Part shown: positions 32,729 to 35,623 of the stretch, in pieces
How the letters are laid out: each line of letters opens with the position of its first letter
How positions within the stretch are numbered: the stretch's first letter is position 1
Assembly: GCA_026394595.1 (NCBI GenBank)
Contig: JAPKXX010000044.1
Coordinates: 1 to 35,623 of the forward strand
Reading direction: 5' to 3'
Length of the DNA stretch: 35,623 nucleotides
From: Methanoregula sp.
Lineage (GTDB): Archaea; Halobacteriota; Methanomicrobia; Methanomicrobiales; Methanospirillaceae
Made by a program: the position numbers and the translations under genes
Notes under the pieces: model-generated
What the model saw: the letters and a program-made list of their open reading frames with translations, nothing else
Database searches by the model: none
Told to the model about the DNA's origin: nothing

Positions 32729-32989
32729 AAACTTAAAATTCTCATCCAAATCCTTTGGAAAGGGTGAGCCCATAGCAGTGCTACCGTCGAAAAAGTATTG
32801 ACTGCAGGAAGATGTGATCTCTTAACACATAGGTTGACCTTAGCTCATAGTAATGGGTTGGCACCCGGCCGTTTTGGATCATACCGGACCCTAGAAACCG
32901 GCATGGGCAAAACAGGGGTTCTTTCCATTTTGACCCCCTCAGGTACCATCTGGCATCCATAACGCTGTCCAATTGGTGCTATTTGCGGA

Positions 32990-33078
32990 TTTTTTGGAGA
33001 CTATTTTATACCGAATTCAGGCAAACTGGGCTCAATCTGCGGAATTCAAAAAACAATAGTGCCGCATTTTCGCGAATT
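32990..33078. repeat. Degenerate direct repeat, copy 2
   Basis: Second unit about 350 bases after the first, with ATACCGAATTCAGGCAAAC, AACAATAGT and TTTTCGCGAATT. A weaker third copy may lie at 32874-32920 (CATACCGGACCCTAGAAAC, AAAACAGG). Confidence 0.65.
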
Positions 33079-33186
33079 TGTGCCATAATGCAGATCCCAT
33101 CATCCCCAAAACCGTCAATCCGGGCCCTATACGGGCTCCGTTTTCCTCAGGTCTCTTTGAGAGGATCTCAAACCGTGATCATAAGG

Positions 33187-34488
33187 TTAAATAGAGAACT
33201 CCATCCCCACATATATCCACCTTAGCCAGTTCATTCCTGTGGATGCCCGCCTTTTTGCCGTAGTGTCATTCAAAGAAACATGACGCTGAATAACCGGAGC
33301 TAGCAGTTTGGAGTTTAGTGAAGAGATATCATGATTCTGATCAACGAAAATGCGGATGATCTCGTTAAAACTCGGTTTCCTAAGCATCTGTTTCAACAAT
33401 AAAAGGTTCCGTTGAGATCTATTAGGAGAATTCGCAATGAATTCACCTTCCCGGGTCAGTTCGAATTCCGAAGATCGGGGAGGGCCTCGTTTGAGCAACC
33501 CGAGATAAATCGCCGCGTTCGCATAGTAATCTCCCTGACGCTCATCAAAGTTAAAAAATTCTGCAATCGCAGTTTTGTTGGTGAGCTCTGCTGAGTGAAA
33601 ATTGGTGGCAATATCAATTATCTTATCGAGATCGTTTGCCTGCGGGTAGGGGACGTCAGGCTCATTTTCGATGGTGGTTATTTGCAGGAGCCGGTACAGA
33701 TTGATATGCTGTTTTACTGGCTCATTGACGGTAAAACATTTGCCCCTGACAAAATGTAGTTCCCCATATTCTTCTCCAAAAGCAAACTGGAGGATATAGA
33801 ACAGGCCATTGGTATACACGAAAAACAGGGGAACAATCTCTTTTGTTGATTTGCATGACCAGTCCTTGAACGGGTAATAGAGCTGCCGGATATTGAAATC
33901 CTCAACCCGGCCGAGTTTGGCTTCAAAGAGATAAATCTTATTTGGGCTTTCAAATCCGGCATCCACCTCAATCTGGACCCCGGACACTTCGACAGTCTGG
34001 TGATTTGCGGGAATTTTTACCGAGAAAGATTCTGATCTCTGTCTTCCGCGAATGGTGAGGAACAACTCTGTTTCGTTGGTGAATGTTTTGAGAAGAGATA
34101 CGAGGTTGGCAAAATCAATGGCCTGCGATTCGGAAGAGATTTTCCGCGCTTCGATGGTCTGGAACTCGCTGTAATCCCTTGTCGGATTGTATTCTTCTGG
34201 TGTGATATCTGAAAATAATTGTTCCAGTGAATAATAGGTCTGCGATGTTTCATCCCTGAAGATAACGTACTTCCCGTTCTCAACCGGAAGGATCGATAAC
34301 TTATTCCGTTTGAAAACTTCAGGACGGGAATTTTTCGTATCCTGTTTGGCTAGGAGCCGGGGTTCCCGTTTGTCACTTGCTTCCTTGATATCATCAGCGC
34401 TGACAAAAACAAATCCTTGTCGCTCAATATCCGCAAGAAGAGGAAGGCGTTCGAAGATCTTTTCCCACGCTTCATCATTTTGGGTCAT
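33187..34488 (-). CDS. Type II restriction endonuclease (PD-(D/E)XK)
   Basis: A 433-residue protein encoded 12 bases after a Dam-like methylase. A nuclease core reads VQIEVDAGFE and KIYLFEAKLG: D176 and the E189-A190-K191 triplet fit the PD-(D/E)XK metal site, followed by an RQLYYPFKDW helix as in many restriction enzymes. The N-terminal ~120 residues look like a separate domain that may help read the DNA site; the C-terminal ~150 residues carry a winged-helix-like part (AIAEFFNFDERQGDYYANAA, YLGLLKRG, FELTREGEFIANS). I do not recognise the exact family; the cut site is unknown but should equal that of the partner methylase. ATG 34488. Confidence 0.75.
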   Translation of the reverse strand: MTQNDEAWEKIFERLPLLADIERQGFVFVSADDIKEASDKREPRLLAKQDTKNSRPEVFKRNKLSILPVENGKYVIFRDETSQTYYSLEQLFSDITPEEYNPTRDYSEFQTIEARKISSESQAIDFANLVSLLKTFTNETELFLTIRGRQRSESFSVKIPANHQTVEVSGVQIEVDAGFESPNKIYLFEAKLGRVEDFNIRQLYYPFKDWSCKSTKEIVPLFFVYTNGLFYILQFAFGEEYGELHFVRGKCFTVNEPVKQHINLYRLLQITTIENEPDVPYPQANDLDKIIDIATNFHSAELTNKTAIAEFFNFDERQGDYYANAAIYLGLLKRGPPRSSEFELTREGEFIANSPNRSQRNLLLLKQMLRKPSFNEIIRIFVDQNHDISSLNSKLLAPVIQRHVSLNDTTAKRRASTGMNWLRWIYVGMEFSI

Positions 34489-34500
34489 GAGAGAACACGA

Positions 34501-35445
34501 TCAGGTCTTAGTGAGACGATAATTTGTTATGATCAATTCGTTTATTTCCCCGCGACGGGCTCCGTTGCAGTTAATTATCCGCTTTGCGGGAACGCGTTCA
34601 ATCCGGTAATTCGAATAGAGATCATCAAAGAATGTGTCAGACGGATTCTCATTCCTAGGATCGGAATTGCTGAGCATGACTTTCGCGCCGATAGCATCGA
34701 GATCCTGATAGAATTTTGCCAGTCGTATCTGGTCGTTGTCTGTGAAACCATTCTTTGAATAATTGGTAAACGAAGCCGTCTCGCTCAGGGGCCGGTACGG
34801 TGGATCGAGATAAATGAATGTCTTTTTATTTATAAGCCGTCTGCATTTTGTGAAATCCCCCAGAATGATCTGCGTGGTTTTCAAGAGCGTGGCGACATCG
34901 TTCAGGTTATCTTCGTTCAGAATCTCGGGGTTTTTGTACCTGCCAAATGGTACGTTGAACTCCCCTTTCCGGTTGACACGGAACAGGCCGTTGTAACAGG
35001 TGCGGTTGAGGAAGATGATCTGGGCGGCGCGTTCAATCCAATCCATCTGGTATTTTTGGAAATTAATCTCCGTTTTTCTCTCGTTAAATGACCCCCGCAC
35101 TTCGTAAAAGAATGCTTCCCGTTTCTTATCATTTTTCGATATATACTCCGATTCAAGGGCTTCCAGTTCATTGATCAGTTTTTTCACTGATTTTTTAATG
35201 ACGCGGTACGACAGGATGAGTTCCTCATTGGCGTCACAGATGTAACAGTGTTCAAATGAAAATCTCTGGTTGAGATAAAAAAATACAGCTCCGCCGCCAA
35301 CGAACGGCTCAACATAGTTCGTGATTTTCCCTTTCTTCATTTCAGAGGGGAAACGTCTGGAAAACTCCCTGAGTAGCTGTGTCTTGCCACCTGCCCATTT
35401 CATGAAGGGTCTTGCATCAGGAACGAGTCTCTTCTGTTTTGCCAT
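34501..35445 (-). CDS. DNA adenine-N6 methyltransferase, Dam/D12 class
   Basis: A 314-residue class alpha adenine methylase. Motif X/I is FMKWAGGKTQLLREF (residues 14-28), then YVEPFVGGGAVFFYL (44-58), FLNRTCYNGLFRVN (about 145-158) and the catalytic DPPY (YLDPPYRPL, 214-217). The C-terminal GARRGEINELIITNY is typical of D12 enzymes. Members recognise GATC, GATATC and related sites; the site here cannot be read from sequence with certainty. It precedes the endonuclease gene in one transcript, which fits protection before cutting. ATG 35445 has no strong ribosome binding site. Confidence 0.9.
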   Translation of the reverse strand: MAKQKRLVPDARPFMKWAGGKTQLLREFSRRFPSEMKKGKITNYVEPFVGGGAVFFYLNQRFSFEHCYICDANEELILSYRVIKKSVKKLINELEALESEYISKNDKKREAFFYEVRGSFNERKTEINFQKYQMDWIERAAQIIFLNRTCYNGLFRVNRKGEFNVPFGRYKNPEILNEDNLNDVATLLKTTQIILGDFTKCRRLINKKTFIYLDPPYRPLSETASFTNYSKNGFTDNDQIRLAKFYQDLDAIGAKVMLSNSDPRNENPSDTFFDDLYSNYRIERVPAKRIINCNGARRGEINELIITNYRLTKT

Positions 35446-35516
35446 GGGTGAGTGAACACTGGTACGTTTGATTCGTCTCTTAACAATGTTATTTTACTAC
35501 CATTATAGGTATTGAA

Positions 35517-35528
35517 ATGAGATCTCAT
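35517..35528. promoter_or_regulatory. 12-base palindrome with GATC upstream of the methylase gene
   Basis: ATGAGATCTCAT is a perfect palindrome centred on GATC. On the minus strand a TATA-like CCTATAATGG (35508-35499) follows it, 60 bases before the methylase start. An operator whose binding depends on methylation of the central site would allow self-regulation; no C protein gene is seen, so this is only a possibility. Confidence 0.35.
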
Positions 35529-35623
35529 GGATCATATCCCATCGGATTTATCGTCCGTTTAAAAAACGATCAGGCTGCCGCAGTTTTTTTTGCGATATTC
35601 TCTTTTACTATGGGATAATATGC

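Larger units (their letters stand above)
32237..33186. other. Gene-poor stretch with degenerate repeats
   Basis: About 950 bases without a convincing gene. T-rich DNA right after the surface-protein stop (ATTTTTTTAGC, 32249-32259) could end its transcript. The rest carries diverged direct repeats described separately. Short frames here (32371-32562 plus, 32435-32674 minus, 32781-32972 minus, 32983-33225 plus) are not protein-like. Confidence 0.5.

Noticed and set aside
32237-33186. CRISPR array
   Set aside because: Repeats are ~88 bases or longer, diverged, and about 350 bases apart, with no uniform short repeats or spacers.

Overview
The window looks like chromosomal DNA of a hydrogenotrophic methanogen, most likely a Methanomicrobiales relative (Methanoregula / Methanosphaerula type). 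This is an inference from a combination of features: an anaerobic cobalt-early corrinoid (cbi) operon of archaeal layout, pyruvoyl-dependent arginine decarboxylase, a secreted protein resembling the DUF3821 surface proteins of Methanomicrobiales, ice-binding-like/PKD surface proteins, a PadR-type regulator, archaeal TATA-like promoters and frequent overlapping operon starts. No rRNA, tRNA or CRISPR array was seen.

Layout. 1-1300: 3' part of a PadR-like regulator, a region with an orphan hairpin-plus-T-run, and a small Hsp20-like gene. 1400-3103: secreted protein with two DUF3494 (ice-binding-like) domains around a PKD domain. 3248-3650: gene debris (the tail of a uroporphyrinogen-III methyltransferase and a cut-down PsiE-like membrane protein). 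3815-9512: compact eight-gene corrin operon cbiT-L-F-G-H-C-D-E. 9604-12870: a tiny membrane protein, a broken K+ channel gene, a Cys-rich conserved protein, and head-to-head remnants of a solute-binding protein and a UV-damage endonuclease. 12907-17374: mutS-mutL mismatch repair operon. 17499-19864: M50-like membrane peptidase, flavin-binding PPOX-like protein and a truncated tandem-rhodanese gene broken by an amber codon. 20148-23137: small coiled-coil protein, a fused 2H phosphoesterase/calcineurin-like phosphoesterase, and pyruvoyl arginine decarboxylase.

23159-31191 is the most striking part: a tightly packed minus-strand operon acsB - acsD - acsC - acsV - core methionine synthase (MetE C-terminal-domain type) - cooC. 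Protein lengths and domain content are of the bacterial Wood-Ljungdahl type: AcsB keeps the N-terminal domain absent from archaeal CdhC, the corrinoid protein subunits have bacterial length, and there is an AcsV-type ferredoxin/ASKHA reductive activator. No CO dehydrogenase gene is present in or beside the operon. The arrangement suggests a module that moves a methyl group between acetyl-CoA, a corrinoid iron-sulfur protein and homocysteine, similar in concept to the incomplete Wood-Ljungdahl pathway of Dehalococcoides; here it would be fed with corrinoid by the cbi operon 14 kb away. This is inference from gene content.

31352-32236 is a divergently transcribed surface protein, separated from acsB by a short promoter region with a long inverted repeat. 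32237-33186 is gene-poor and holds degenerate direct repeats. 33187-35445 is a Type II restriction-modification pair (Dam-like adenine methylase followed by a PD-(D/E)XK endonuclease).

The number of broken genes (cobA tail, psiE, kch, solute-binding protein, uvsE, rhodanese) is notable and points to accessory segments in decay between intact housekeeping operons.
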